Assembly: GCF_020510625.1 (NCBI RefSeq)
Contig: NZ_CP075191.1
Span: 3,511,501-3,575,500 of the forward strand
DNA from: Ferribacterium limneticum
GTDB taxonomy: Bacteria; Pseudomonadota; Gammaproteobacteria; Burkholderiales; Rhodocyclaceae
Length of the DNA: 64,000 nucleotides
Reading direction: 5' to 3'
Both the position numbers and the translations under genes were made by a program. The notes beneath the pieces were generated by a model that searched no databases, had not been told where the DNA came from, and was given only the letters and a program-made list of their open reading frames with translations. Numbering within the stretch: position 1 is the first letter of the stretch; the number at the start of each line of letters is the position of its first letter. Positions 36,677 through 43,731 of this stretch are shown here, piece after piece.

Positions 36677-37423
36677 CTATTTCTCCAGTGGCGGAAAGAA
36701 GAGCTCGGTGCCCGGCTCGATGTGCCGGAAATCATCGAGCCCGTTGGCTTCGGCGACACGCAGGTAGAGCCGCGGGTCGCCGTAAATGGCATTGCACAGC
36801 GCCGGCAGCCGGTCGCCGGCCTTGAAGATGCGGCGGTGCGTCAGGTCCGGCGACTGATCCTGCGCGGTCGCAACACGCGTCTGGTCGTCGGAATTGTCGG
36901 TGAATACCGCCGTGATCACGGCGCGCAGCGGCACGCCATCGGCCCGGAACAGCTTGTAGGCAATCGAGGCGCTCTTCAGCACGCAGCGCTTGACCTGCAG
37001 CGTGCCCCAGACGACTTTCAGGTAATTCGGACGGTGGATGTCGCCGTTGTAGCCGGTCACCGTCTGGAACTGCTCGACTTCGGCCTGCACCTCAGCCTTG
37101 ACGCCATTGGCGCCGGTGCCGTCGATGAAGAAGGTCAGCGTCAGGTCGCCCGGCTTGACCTTCTTGAACTCCATGCGGCTACTGGTCGTCCCGGAACCTT
37201 GCGCGGCGTCGTACTCGATTTCGTAGGACTGCGTGATTTCGGCCGGATTGACGTAGGCAGCAAAGTGGGCAATCGACTGGTCGCTGTAGTCCGGCTGGGC
37301 GTGCGCCAGGATGGTCAGCTTTTCCAGCGTCCCGTTCGGCGTGCCGCCGATGTCGATCTGGCCCATGCCGGCACCACCGATCACCGACCCGGCTCCCATG
37401 CCTGATGCGGGCCCGAAGCTCAT
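36677..37423 (-). CDS. LysM-domain baseplate/hub adaptor (Afp7-like)
   Basis: A 248-aa protein. The main body (about 20-170) is the tube-to-spike adaptor type, with NPAEITQSYEIEYDAAQGSG and LTLTFFIDGTGANG. The C-terminal LysM module reads AGDRLPALCNAIYGDPRLYL, then VAEANGLDD and PGTELFFPP. In Afp and related systems a LysM protein joins the inner tube to the spike, analogous to T4 gp53/gp54-type adaptors. It lies 1 nt after the DUF5908 gene and 3 nt before the spike gene. Confidence 0.88.
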   Translation of the reverse strand: MSFGPASGMGAGSVIGGAGMGQIDIGGTPNGTLEKLTILAHAQPDYSDQSIAHFAAYVNPAEITQSYEIEYDAAQGSGTTSSRMEFKKVKPGDLTLTFFIDGTGANGVKAEVQAEVEQFQTVTGYNGDIHRPNYLKVVWGTLQVKRCVLKSASIAYKLFRADGVPLRAVITAVFTDNSDDQTRVATAQDQSPDLTHRRIFKAGDRLPALCNAIYGDPRLYLRVAEANGLDDFRHIEPGTELFFPPLEK

Positions 37424-37424
37424 C

Positions 37425-37595
37425 TCACGGCTCCTCGCGCTCGCGCAGGATTTCCAGCACGCGGGCGACGCACTCCTCGACCAGCGCCTGCTTGTCTTCG
37501 GCCGACGCAGCGCCCGAGCCAGTCGCTGCGCTGCCGCCAGCCTCGCTGTTGCCGACTTCGACGGAAATCACCACTTCATCGACGATGATGGGCAT
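37425..37595 (-). CDS. Small DUF5908-type eCIS protein (Afp6-like)
   Basis: A 56-aa protein starting MPIIVDEVVISVEV. The ATG at 37595 is set by TAGGAGGCAAAACGAA, an ideal ribosome-binding site; the longer frame overlaps the upstream tube gene. The Ala/Gly/Ser middle and helical end (EECVARVLEILRERE) fit DUF5908, a short family found between tube and LysM genes of eCIS. The role is not established; it is thought to be a minor structural or assembly part. Confidence 0.75.
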   Translation of the reverse strand: MPIIVDEVVISVEVGNSEAGGSAATGSGAASAEDKQALVEECVARVLEILREREEP

Positions 37596-37608
37596 TTCGT
37601 TTTGCCTC

Positions 37609-38052
37609 CTAACTCTTGTCGACCGTGAAGTACTGGTAGGCCAGCTGCATCGACTCGACGGCGTAGGTGTTGTTGCTGGCGTTGAGGTCGCCGACCACCC
37701 ATTTCGTTGGCCAGGCACCGATGACATGCCAGGTCATCAGCGCCGAGTGCGTCTCGTCGAGCAGCATGATGTCGACGTTGCGCAGCTCGATCTTGTAATC
37801 GACGATGCAGTCGCGAACCCAGTTCCAGACCGCCGAGCTTTTCAGCAAGCCGCGCTTGAGCACCAGTTCCGGATATTTGGCCCGGGTCGGGTACTTCTGC
37901 ACGAAGCGGTTTTCGCCACCCTCCGGCACTTCCTCGCTACCCATCTCGACCGACAAGCCGCCAACCTCGGTAAAACGCGTGTCGGCCTGATCGGAGAAGC
38001 CGACGAAGCTCACCGAGAAGTGAAAGCCGACCGGCGGGTAGTAAAGGGCCAT
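37609..38052 (-). CDS. Inner tube protein, second copy (Afp5-like)
   Basis: A 147-aa phage tail-tube-like protein. It starts MALYYPPVGFHFSVSFVGF and has the family blocks TRFTEVGGLSVEM, YPELVLKRGLLKSSAVWNWV and ENRFVQKYP. It is homologous to the neighbouring tube gene (38076-38516) but diverged. In Afp-like particles the second tube protein forms the first ring on the baseplate. It lies 23 nt after the main tube gene and 13 nt before DUF5908. Confidence 0.9.
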   Translation of the reverse strand: MALYYPPVGFHFSVSFVGFSDQADTRFTEVGGLSVEMGSEEVPEGGENRFVQKYPTRAKYPELVLKRGLLKSSAVWNWVRDCIVDYKIELRNVDIMLLDETHSALMTWHVIGAWPTKWVVGDLNASNNTYAVESMQLAYQYFTVDKS

Positions 38053-38075
38053 GGCCTGCTGCTCCAGTCGCCTTG

Positions 38076-38516
38076 CTACTTGTTCTCGACTGCCAGCCCT
38101 TCGTGGGCCAGTTCGATGGACTCGATCGCCACTTCGTTGCCCGCCGCCTTGAGCTGCGGCCCCTCGACCTTGACCGGGAAGGCGGACTGTATCTTCCAGG
38201 TCATCACCGGCTCATGATTCTCGTCGAGCAGGCTGATGGTCAGGTCGCGGCGTTCGATGGTGTTCAGCTTGACCGTCGACAGCCAGTTGAAGAAGTCGTT
38301 GTCGGACTTGACCACGCCGCGCTTCAGCGTGATGTTGCTGTACTTGCGCAGGCCGGGCATCTTGATCGACGAATATTCCGGAAAACTGCCATCGCGGTAT
38401 TCGATGGCCTGGATTTCCTGCGTCAGGCCGGTGACCTCGGAGAAACCGATACGGATGCCGCCCCACTCGACACGGAAGTGGAAGACCGGCAGCGGATATT
38501 TGGATTGTGCAGCCAT
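38076..38516 (-). CDS. Main inner tube protein (Afp1-like)
   Basis: A 146-aa tail-tube protein. It begins MAAQSKYPLPVFHFRVEWGG and has FSEVTGLTQEIQAIEYRDG, MPGLRKYSNITLKRGVVKSD and WLSTVKLNTIERRDLTISLL. This is the Hcp/gp19-like family that stacks into the inner tube of the particle. It directly follows the sheath gene (30 nt), the usual order. Confidence 0.93.
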   Translation of the reverse strand: MAAQSKYPLPVFHFRVEWGGIRIGFSEVTGLTQEIQAIEYRDGSFPEYSSIKMPGLRKYSNITLKRGVVKSDNDFFNWLSTVKLNTIERRDLTISLLDENHEPVMTWKIQSAFPVKVEGPQLKAAGNEVAIESIELAHEGLAVENK

Positions 38517-38546
38517 GGTGAATGTCCTTTCGCGTCAGGGTTCGGG

Positions 38547-40496
38547 TCAGCTGGTTTGCAGCTTGTGGGAGAACTTCAGGATGATGAATTCGGCCGGCCG
38601 CACCACCGCCATGCCGATCTCGACATTCATCCGCCCTTCCAGGATGTCCTGCGCATTCATCGTCACGCCCAGGCCGCAGCGAACGAAGAAAGCATCTTTC
38701 GGCACCGCGCCGGCCAGCGCCCCTTCGCGCCATTTCTGCGTCAGGTAGTTCTCGATCATGCCGCGCACCTTGACCCAGGTATTGGCGTCGTTCGGCTCGA
38801 AGACGGCCCAGTAGGTCGATTTCTTGATCGATTCCTCGACCATGTTGAAGAAGCGACGCACCGAGACATAGCGCCATTCGTTGTCGTTGCCGGCCAGCGT
38901 GCGGGCACCCCAGACCAGCGTCCCCTTGCCGACGAAGGCGCGGATGGCGTTGATCGACTTGCCGCCGGTGACATCGACATTCAGCGCGTCGGTTTCGCTG
39001 GTCGTGAAGCTGGCCGCCGGGGCGATGACGCCGTTCAGGCTGACATTGGCCGGTGCTTTCCAGACGCCGCGCTGGTTGTCGACCAGGGCATAGATGCCGG
39101 CGATGGCGCCGCTCGGCGGGCACAGGGTCAGCGTCGAGCCGATGCCGTTGATCACGTTGCGGTAAGGCAGGAAGTTCTCGAACAGCGTCTGTTCATTGAG
39201 GCCGCGATAGTTGGCAATCGCCGTGACGATGCCGGCAATGGCGCCGCTGGCGGCAGAAAATCCTTTTTGCAGGCCGCCCAAGGCGCTGTCCATCACCTCC
39301 TTGACCGTCGCGCCGCTGGTATTGCCGCTCGACGCCGCCGGTGCGCTGGCCCCGAAGATGGCGCCCCAGGCGGCGGTGGCGGGCGGGGTGTTCTGGTCCC
39401 ATTCGACGGTGTAGGCGCCGCCGGCAGTGACGATGTCGGCCGCCATTTCCTTTTCCAGCGCGATCAGGCTGGAGAAGGCGGGGGCCAGCGTACCGGCGAT
39501 CATCGTGTTGATGTCGGCCACCAGTTTGAGGTTGCTCAGTGGGCTGGCATCGACGAAGCCATCGACCACCTTGGCGATGCCGAAAACGTATTCGAAAAGC
39601 AGTGCGGCATCTGCCGGCACTGGCGCCGCCTTGGCCTTGTAGGTCGCCAGTTTCTTGGCGAAGGCGCTGGACAGCGTTTCACCGACCCCGGCATGGGTGC
39701 TAACGGCGTCGGCCAGTGCCGTGCTGTCGGCGGTCAGTTCATCGAGTGCGCTCAGGGCGGCGAGCAGTTGCGGCTCGGTGGTCAGATCCTTGAGCGGCAC
39801 CTGAATGCCGTTCTTGAAAACCTTGTCCTTGACCTGGGCGTAGCCAACCGGCTTGCTGTAGTTGAGCTTCAGCCAGGGCGTGTAGGCGGCGCCGTATTTC
39901 AGGTTGTTGATGCCGATCTTGTCGCGGAAGCTGGCGCCATTCGGGTCGCCCTGGCGCAGGTCGAGCACCGCAACGCGGTCCTTCAGTTCGCCGCATTGCT
40001 TCAGCGCTTCCTGCTGGACGGCAGCGAGATCGTCGGCATTCAGCGTTGCGGCGTCGGGGAAGAGCAGGATGGTCGGCTCATCCACCTTGGCTACGGCCTG
40101 TACGCCAGCCTTGATTTCGTCGCGCAGCACCGATGCACCGCTGGTCTTGTAGGTGCCGACCGAGACGATGTAGCAGTCGCCGCCGCCGTTGTCGTAGAAC
40201 AGCCGCAGGCTGTCGTACATGAAATAGCTGTTGCTGATGACGGCCGACAGGAAATTGCCGGCCTCATCGATATTGGCCGCCGTCACGGTATAGCTCGGAC
40301 CCTTGCCGTAATAGGCCTCGAATTCGAGCAGGGACTTGATGCGGCGCGGCACATTGAGCAGATCGCTGGCGGAGATCAGCGTGGTGTTGGCGGTGTAGCC
40401 GACAAAGGCTGGAATCGCAGTTTCCACCTCGGCAACCGAGGGCGGGAAGACCGAAATTTCCTCAATGTAAACATCCGGAGTACGGTAGGTTGGCAT
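38547..40496 (-). CDS. Contractile sheath protein with large internal insertion (Afp2-4-like)
   Basis: A 649-aa phage-tail-sheath protein. The N-terminus MPTYRTPDVYIEEIS and IPAFVGYTA is diagnostic. So is the C-terminal domain: VVDNQRGVWKAPAN-like block at about 472-484, then FVGKGTLVWGARTLAG, WRYVSVRRFFNMVEESI and the ending GMAVVRPAEFIILKFSHKL. Between about residues 235 and 430 lies an Ala-rich, helical and Ser/Thr-rich insertion that could decorate the particle surface. Afp has three sheath genes (Afp2-4); only one is present here, so this protein must build the whole sheath. The gene starts 14 nt after the upstream unassigned gene. Confidence 0.92.
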   Translation of the reverse strand: MPTYRTPDVYIEEISVFPPSVAEVETAIPAFVGYTANTTLISASDLLNVPRRIKSLLEFEAYYGKGPSYTVTAANIDEAGNFLSAVISNSYFMYDSLRLFYDNGGGDCYIVSVGTYKTSGASVLRDEIKAGVQAVAKVDEPTILLFPDAATLNADDLAAVQQEALKQCGELKDRVAVLDLRQGDPNGASFRDKIGINNLKYGAAYTPWLKLNYSKPVGYAQVKDKVFKNGIQVPLKDLTTEPQLLAALSALDELTADSTALADAVSTHAGVGETLSSAFAKKLATYKAKAAPVPADAALLFEYVFGIAKVVDGFVDASPLSNLKLVADINTMIAGTLAPAFSSLIALEKEMAADIVTAGGAYTVEWDQNTPPATAAWGAIFGASAPAASSGNTSGATVKEVMDSALGGLQKGFSAASGAIAGIVTAIANYRGLNEQTLFENFLPYRNVINGIGSTLTLCPPSGAIAGIYALVDNQRGVWKAPANVSLNGVIAPAASFTTSETDALNVDVTGGKSINAIRAFVGKGTLVWGARTLAGNDNEWRYVSVRRFFNMVEESIKKSTYWAVFEPNDANTWVKVRGMIENYLTQKWREGALAGAVPKDAFFVRCGLGVTMNAQDILEGRMNVEIGMAVVRPAEFIILKFSHKLQTS

Positions 40497-40510
40497 GGAC
40501 TGACCCCCTT

Positions 40511-41509
40511 CTAAGGTTTGGCGAGGTGGACGATGAAACGCGCCTGCGCCCGGTCGGAACCGGCCTGGGGCAGATGCTGGACGAGAACTTCGGCATTGCG
40601 CCTCAGTTGAAGCTTGCGATAGCCGCCAGCCCGCCGGGCGACCGGCTGCTGCGACTGGAAGAGGACGATGCGGGTGCCGGCATCACCCAGGGCCGAGGCC
40701 GGCAGATCGTTGTCGGTGAAATTGTCGGTGGTGATTTTTTCGAAACTGAGCGCTGTCCGACCCTGTTCGCCAGCGCCGGCATCAGCCAGCTGCAACTGGC
40801 CGAATTCGGCGGCACCGAAATTGCGCGCCACGACGTAATACTGCAGCTGCTCGCTGCGGGCCTGCAGCGCGATGCGGAAAACCGGCGGATTGGCGTAGAA
40901 GCCACGATCCACCGTCAAGGCCAGAACACCCCATAAAGCTTCGTCCGCCAGCGCTGGCGAGTGCAGCCAGTGCGAGGTCTGCGCGGGGCCACCGGCCGTT
41001 TCAAGCAAGGCATATCGCCCCGTCGGCCAGTCGCGGGTTTCAAAGGCGGCCTCGTCCTGCCCGGCGCTCAGCGTCTGTCCGACCAGCGGGACGTCAGCGT
41101 ACTGCCAGCTCAGGGTCAGCGGCCGGCCGGCCTGAACCGGTGCGACACGCTGGCGCGGCGCGATGAATGTGGCAGGCAGGGCCGGATCGAGACTGCGCGG
41201 GGCGTTCTGGTTGCCGTAAAGGACCAGCCCACCGGAAGCGACCGGCGCTTCGGTGAAATTGGCGAAGTAGGGATTGACCACGCGCAGACCAATCAACAGG
41301 GTCGTGCCATGAATGTCACGCAGGGCATTGTCGGCATCATCGGCTTCGAACAGCACGCGCAGGCGACCGTCCCGCACCCGTGTCAGCAACTTACCGGCGG
41401 CCAGCGCCTGCTCCGCGCCCGGCACCACGAAATCGATGTCGGCACAAAGTCCCCGGTAGTAACCGTGCTCGACTTCAACTTCGCAAAGGGTGCGGAAATG
41501 GATGCTCAT
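40511..41509 (-). CDS. Unassigned eCIS-operon protein (332 aa)
   Basis: Not recognised as a named family. It begins MSIHFRTLCEVEVEHGYY and has a beta-rich composition with an immunoglobulin-like middle (ALPATFIAPRQRVAPVQAGR, LTLSWQYADVPL). It includes LLIGLRVVNPYFANFTE and a C-terminal KLQLRRNAEVLVQHLPQAG. There is no signal peptide or transmembrane helix. Its ATG overlaps the stop of the DUF4255 gene by 4 nt, and the sheath gene follows after 14 nt. The position near the cap and sheath genes suggests a structural or accessory role; fibre or surface protein is possible. Confidence 0.6.
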   Translation of the reverse strand: MSIHFRTLCEVEVEHGYYRGLCADIDFVVPGAEQALAAGKLLTRVRDGRLRVLFEADDADNALRDIHGTTLLIGLRVVNPYFANFTEAPVASGGLVLYGNQNAPRSLDPALPATFIAPRQRVAPVQAGRPLTLSWQYADVPLVGQTLSAGQDEAAFETRDWPTGRYALLETAGGPAQTSHWLHSPALADEALWGVLALTVDRGFYANPPVFRIALQARSEQLQYYVVARNFGAAEFGQLQLADAGAGEQGRTALSFEKITTDNFTDNDLPASALGDAGTRIVLFQSQQPVARRAGGYRKLQLRRNAEVLVQHLPQAGSDRAQARFIVHLAKP

Positions 41510-42078
41510 TTTTCGTGCAACTCCAGCCCGATGTCGGTGATCGGCGCACCCGGCATGAAGGGCTCCTGATCCTGGATGGTCACCAGCCGCGCCCGGTAGA
41601 GCACCGAGGGCTGGTACTTGGCACCGACGCTGGCCCAGATCTGGTTCAGGGTTTCCGGCGTCACGCTGTACAGCTCCATGACGATCTTGCCGATGCGGGA
41701 ATCGAGTGCCGGGTAATCGTCGGCACTGAAGGCCGGGTGCGACTGGAAGAAGGTCAGCACGTTCGACAGGGCTTTCAGCGTCAGCGGGTAGTCATTCATC
41801 CGGGCCGCGAAAAGCAGCGTCAGGTTCAGCTTAAGTTCCGGCTGCAGCACCATCTCGCGACCATTGCGCATGATCCTGGCCGGCACCTGCTCGCGCAGCA
41901 CGCGCTCTTCCTCGATATTGACCAGACAGAGCCTGACCGTACCGCTGGCGATGGCCAGATTGCCTTTTTCATCGAGGATGCCGCCCGGCACGACCTGGCC
42001 CAGCGAAGCCGAGCCCGTCCGGCGCAGCAGGTAGGCATTGAATTGATCCGCCAGGAAGGTCACCGCCACATCCAGCAT
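41506..42078 (-). CDS. DUF4255 cap/sheath-terminator protein (Afp16/Pvc16-like)
   Basis: A 190-aa protein from the ATG at 42078, which follows GAAAGAGGCGGC; the longer upstream frame has no ribosome-binding site. DUF4255 features are MLDVAVTFLADQFNAYLLRR at the start, LCLVNIEEERVLRE, LNLTLLFAARMNDYPLTLKA and ESHPAF-like QSHPAFSADDYP. The family includes the N-terminal domain of Pvc16/Afp16, the protein that ends tube and sheath growth. It is the first gene of the minus-strand eCIS operon, so the operon promoter should lie in 42079-42528. Confidence 0.85.
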   Translation of the reverse strand: MLDVAVTFLADQFNAYLLRRTGSASLGQVVPGGILDEKGNLAIASGTVRLCLVNIEEERVLREQVPARIMRNGREMVLQPELKLNLTLLFAARMNDYPLTLKALSNVLTFFQSHPAFSADDYPALDSRIGKIVMELYSVTPETLNQIWASVGAKYQPSVLYRARLVTIQDQEPFMPGAPITDIGLELHEK

Positions 42079-42528
42079 GCCGCCTCTTTCATCGATTTGA
42101 ACCTGGCGCCGGCGACCCAAAAAAGAGGGCCAGCACACAGACGAAACAAACTTCCGATTTGCGTTGCAGAAACGTAAATTTCAGTAAAGCACAGTAAATA
42201 TTTTTTGTCACCGGGATTTTCAATATGCATATTTTCTGATGCACCATGAAAATACCCCATCGCCGAATTGACAAATTCAACAGCAGCAATTAAAACGATT
42301 GTATTCTTTTAAACTGATCAATGAAGGATTGTTATCCGCACGTTGTCGGATTTTAGCGACACATAACAAAACCAACTTTCTCGGCAGCCAGGCTTGAACT
42401 AAACCTCAAGATGACATGTCGATAGTAGAATGTGCTTCAAAAAAGACCGGTCTCGCTTCAAAAAAACTGATCGCCACATTGTTTCGCCAGCAGTAAAAAA
42501 CACCGCGTAATGTCCTGAAAGGTGAGTC
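42079..42528. promoter_or_regulatory. AT-rich divergent control region between eCIS and protease operons
   Basis: About 450 nt without a supported gene, much AT-richer than either side, especially 42140-42420. It must hold the promoters of both the minus-strand eCIS operon and the plus-strand caspase operon, giving long leaders (up to about 200 nt or more). A minus-strand -10-like TACAAT is at 42303-42298, with only a weak -35. Two copies of GCTTCAAAAAA lie about 20 nt apart near 42431-42470. No obvious RNA gene is seen. Confidence 0.5.
42268..42296 (+). promoter_or_regulatory. Candidate sigma-70 promoter toward the caspase operon
   Basis: TTGACA (42268-42273), a 17-nt spacer and TAAAAC (42291-42296) fit a housekeeping promoter reading right. 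The predicted start is about 225 nt before the 64-aa ORF and about 440 nt before the caspase ATG, so the leader would be unusually long. Confidence 0.35.
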
Positions 42529-42723
42529 ATGCAGCCTGTTTTTCGCACAGCCATGCGACAGCGAATCGCCCAGGCGCGAAGCTTTGATGACCTCGGCTGC
42601 CTGCCGGACAAAATCCTTGATCAGCCCCCTCCTGCCAGCAAGCCGACCGCCCGGTCGATCGGCAACCCCGCGCCCGATTCATTGCCGCCAGCCTGTCGGC
42701 AATCCAGCTGCACCAACGACTGA
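42529..42723 (+). CDS. Possible 64-aa leader protein before the caspase gene
   Basis: MQPVFRTAMRQRIAQARSFD starts at an ATG preceded by GAAAGGTGAGTC, a fair ribosome-binding site, and ends 18 nt before the caspase ATG. It is Pro/Arg/Ser-rich with two Cys and has no recognised domain. Codon use is GC-rich from about 42560 on, unlike the AT-rich DNA just before, which supports coding. It may be a small regulator, inhibitor or leader peptide for the protease operon, or spurious. Confidence 0.4.
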   Translation: MQPVFRTAMRQRIAQARSFDDLGCLPDKILDQPPPASKPTARSIGNPAPDSLPPACRQSSCTND

Positions 42724-42741
42724 ACCGTAAGGAGACCCACC

Positions 42742-43575
42742 ATGGCCAAGAAAGCCCTTTGCATCGGCATCAACAATTACCCCGGCACCCACATGGACCT
42801 GCAGGGCTGCGTCAATGACGCCAACGACTGGGCCGGCGTGCTGACTGAGCGCGGCTTCAAGGTCAGCAAGCTGCTCGACGACCAGGCCACCAAGGCAGCG
42901 ATGATCGATGCCATGGCCGCGCTGATCGGCAAGGGCGCCAAGGGCGACACGCTGGTCATCACCTTCTCCGGCCACGGCACCTACCAGCCGGACACCGACG
43001 GCGACGAAGCCGACGGCCTCGACGAAGCGCTCTGCCCCTACGATCTGCAGACCGGAGGCGAAGCGCTGACCGACGACGAAATCCGCAATCTGTTCCTGAC
43101 CCGCAAGGCCGGCGTGCGCGTCGTGCTGCTGTCCGACAGTTGCCACTCCGGCACCGTGACCCGCGCCGCCAAGGCCGAGAAGGATGCCGACACCCGGCCG
43201 CGCTTCATGCCGATGGGCAACTGGCTACCGGAAAAACTGCTGCCGAAGAACCGGGCCGGCAAGGTGGCCACCACGATGGTGGGCGCCGCCGGCACCACGC
43301 CCTTCTTCGGTGCCTATTCGAACAAGCTCGGTGACCTGCTGATTTCTGGCTGCAAGGAAGGGCCGAACAATTTCAGCTACGACGCCCGGATCAACGGCCG
43401 CTACAACGGAGCCTTCACCTATTACGCGCTGAAGGCGCTGAAGAGCCTGAAGGCCGGCGCCACCTACGCCGACTGGCACAAGGCCATCGCCAAGTACCTG
43501 CCCTCGGCCAGCTACCCGCAGGCCCCGCAGATCGTCGGCAGCGCCACCGCTCGCAAGGGCAAGATTTTCGAATAA
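42742..43575 (+). CDS. Metacaspase-like caspase-family protease (peptidase C14)
   Basis: A 277-aa protein, about one caspase fold. The N-terminus AKKALCIGINNYPG and QGCVNDANDWAGVL are typical of metacaspases. The catalytic dyad is H78 in VITFSGHGTY and C134 in VVLLSDSCHSGTV. D132 in SDSC is the residue that gives metacaspases specificity for Arg/Lys. The acidic stretch DTDGDEADGLDEAL may bind Ca2+. There is no signal peptide. The strong ribosome-binding site is GTAAGGAGACCC. It opens a plus-strand operon with the hydrolase-CHAT gene, divergent from the eCIS operon. Substrates are unknown. Confidence 0.9.
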   Translation: MAKKALCIGINNYPGTHMDLQGCVNDANDWAGVLTERGFKVSKLLDDQATKAAMIDAMAALIGKGAKGDTLVITFSGHGTYQPDTDGDEADGLDEALCPYDLQTGGEALTDDEIRNLFLTRKAGVRVVLLSDSCHSGTVTRAAKAEKDADTRPRFMPMGNWLPEKLLPKNRAGKVATTMVGAAGTTPFFGAYSNKLGDLLISGCKEGPNNFSYDARINGRYNGAFTYYALKALKSLKAGATYADWHKAIAKYLPSASYPQAPQIVGSATARKGKIFE

Positions 43576-43602
43576 ACCGCCCGCCGCCCCCAACGCCGTT
43601 CA

Positions 43603-43698
43603 GTTAATGGAAAAACGCTTGCGTTTGTCGTTCCCACTTTCGCACCCCAAGGGTACTTCCTGCGGGGCGCGGGAATGAGGCTTAACTGAAGCACATTG
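43603..43698. repeat. REP-like inverted repeat between the caspase and CHAT genes
   Basis: Outer arms TTCAGTTAA and TTAACTGAA and inner arms CGTTCCCACTTTCGC / GCGCGGGAATG can fold into a long imperfect hairpin. The 30 nt at 43669-43698 match 60686-60715 at 25 of 30 positions (GCGGGAATGA..., TTAACTGA, CATTG). It is therefore a copy of a dispersed intergenic element also found before the second fba. Confidence 0.6.
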
Positions 43699-43731
43699 GC
43701 CCGCCGCCCCAGCCCTGACAAGGAGACTCGC

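Noticed and set aside
38073..40514. 813-aa plus-strand open frame opposite the sheath and tube genes
   Set aside because: An antisense shadow of well-recognised sheath and tube genes; no domain or ribosome-binding site.
42399..42611. 70-aa minus-strand frame in the divergent control region
   Set aside because: No ribosome-binding site or domain, and its composition follows the AT-rich region; treated as non-coding.
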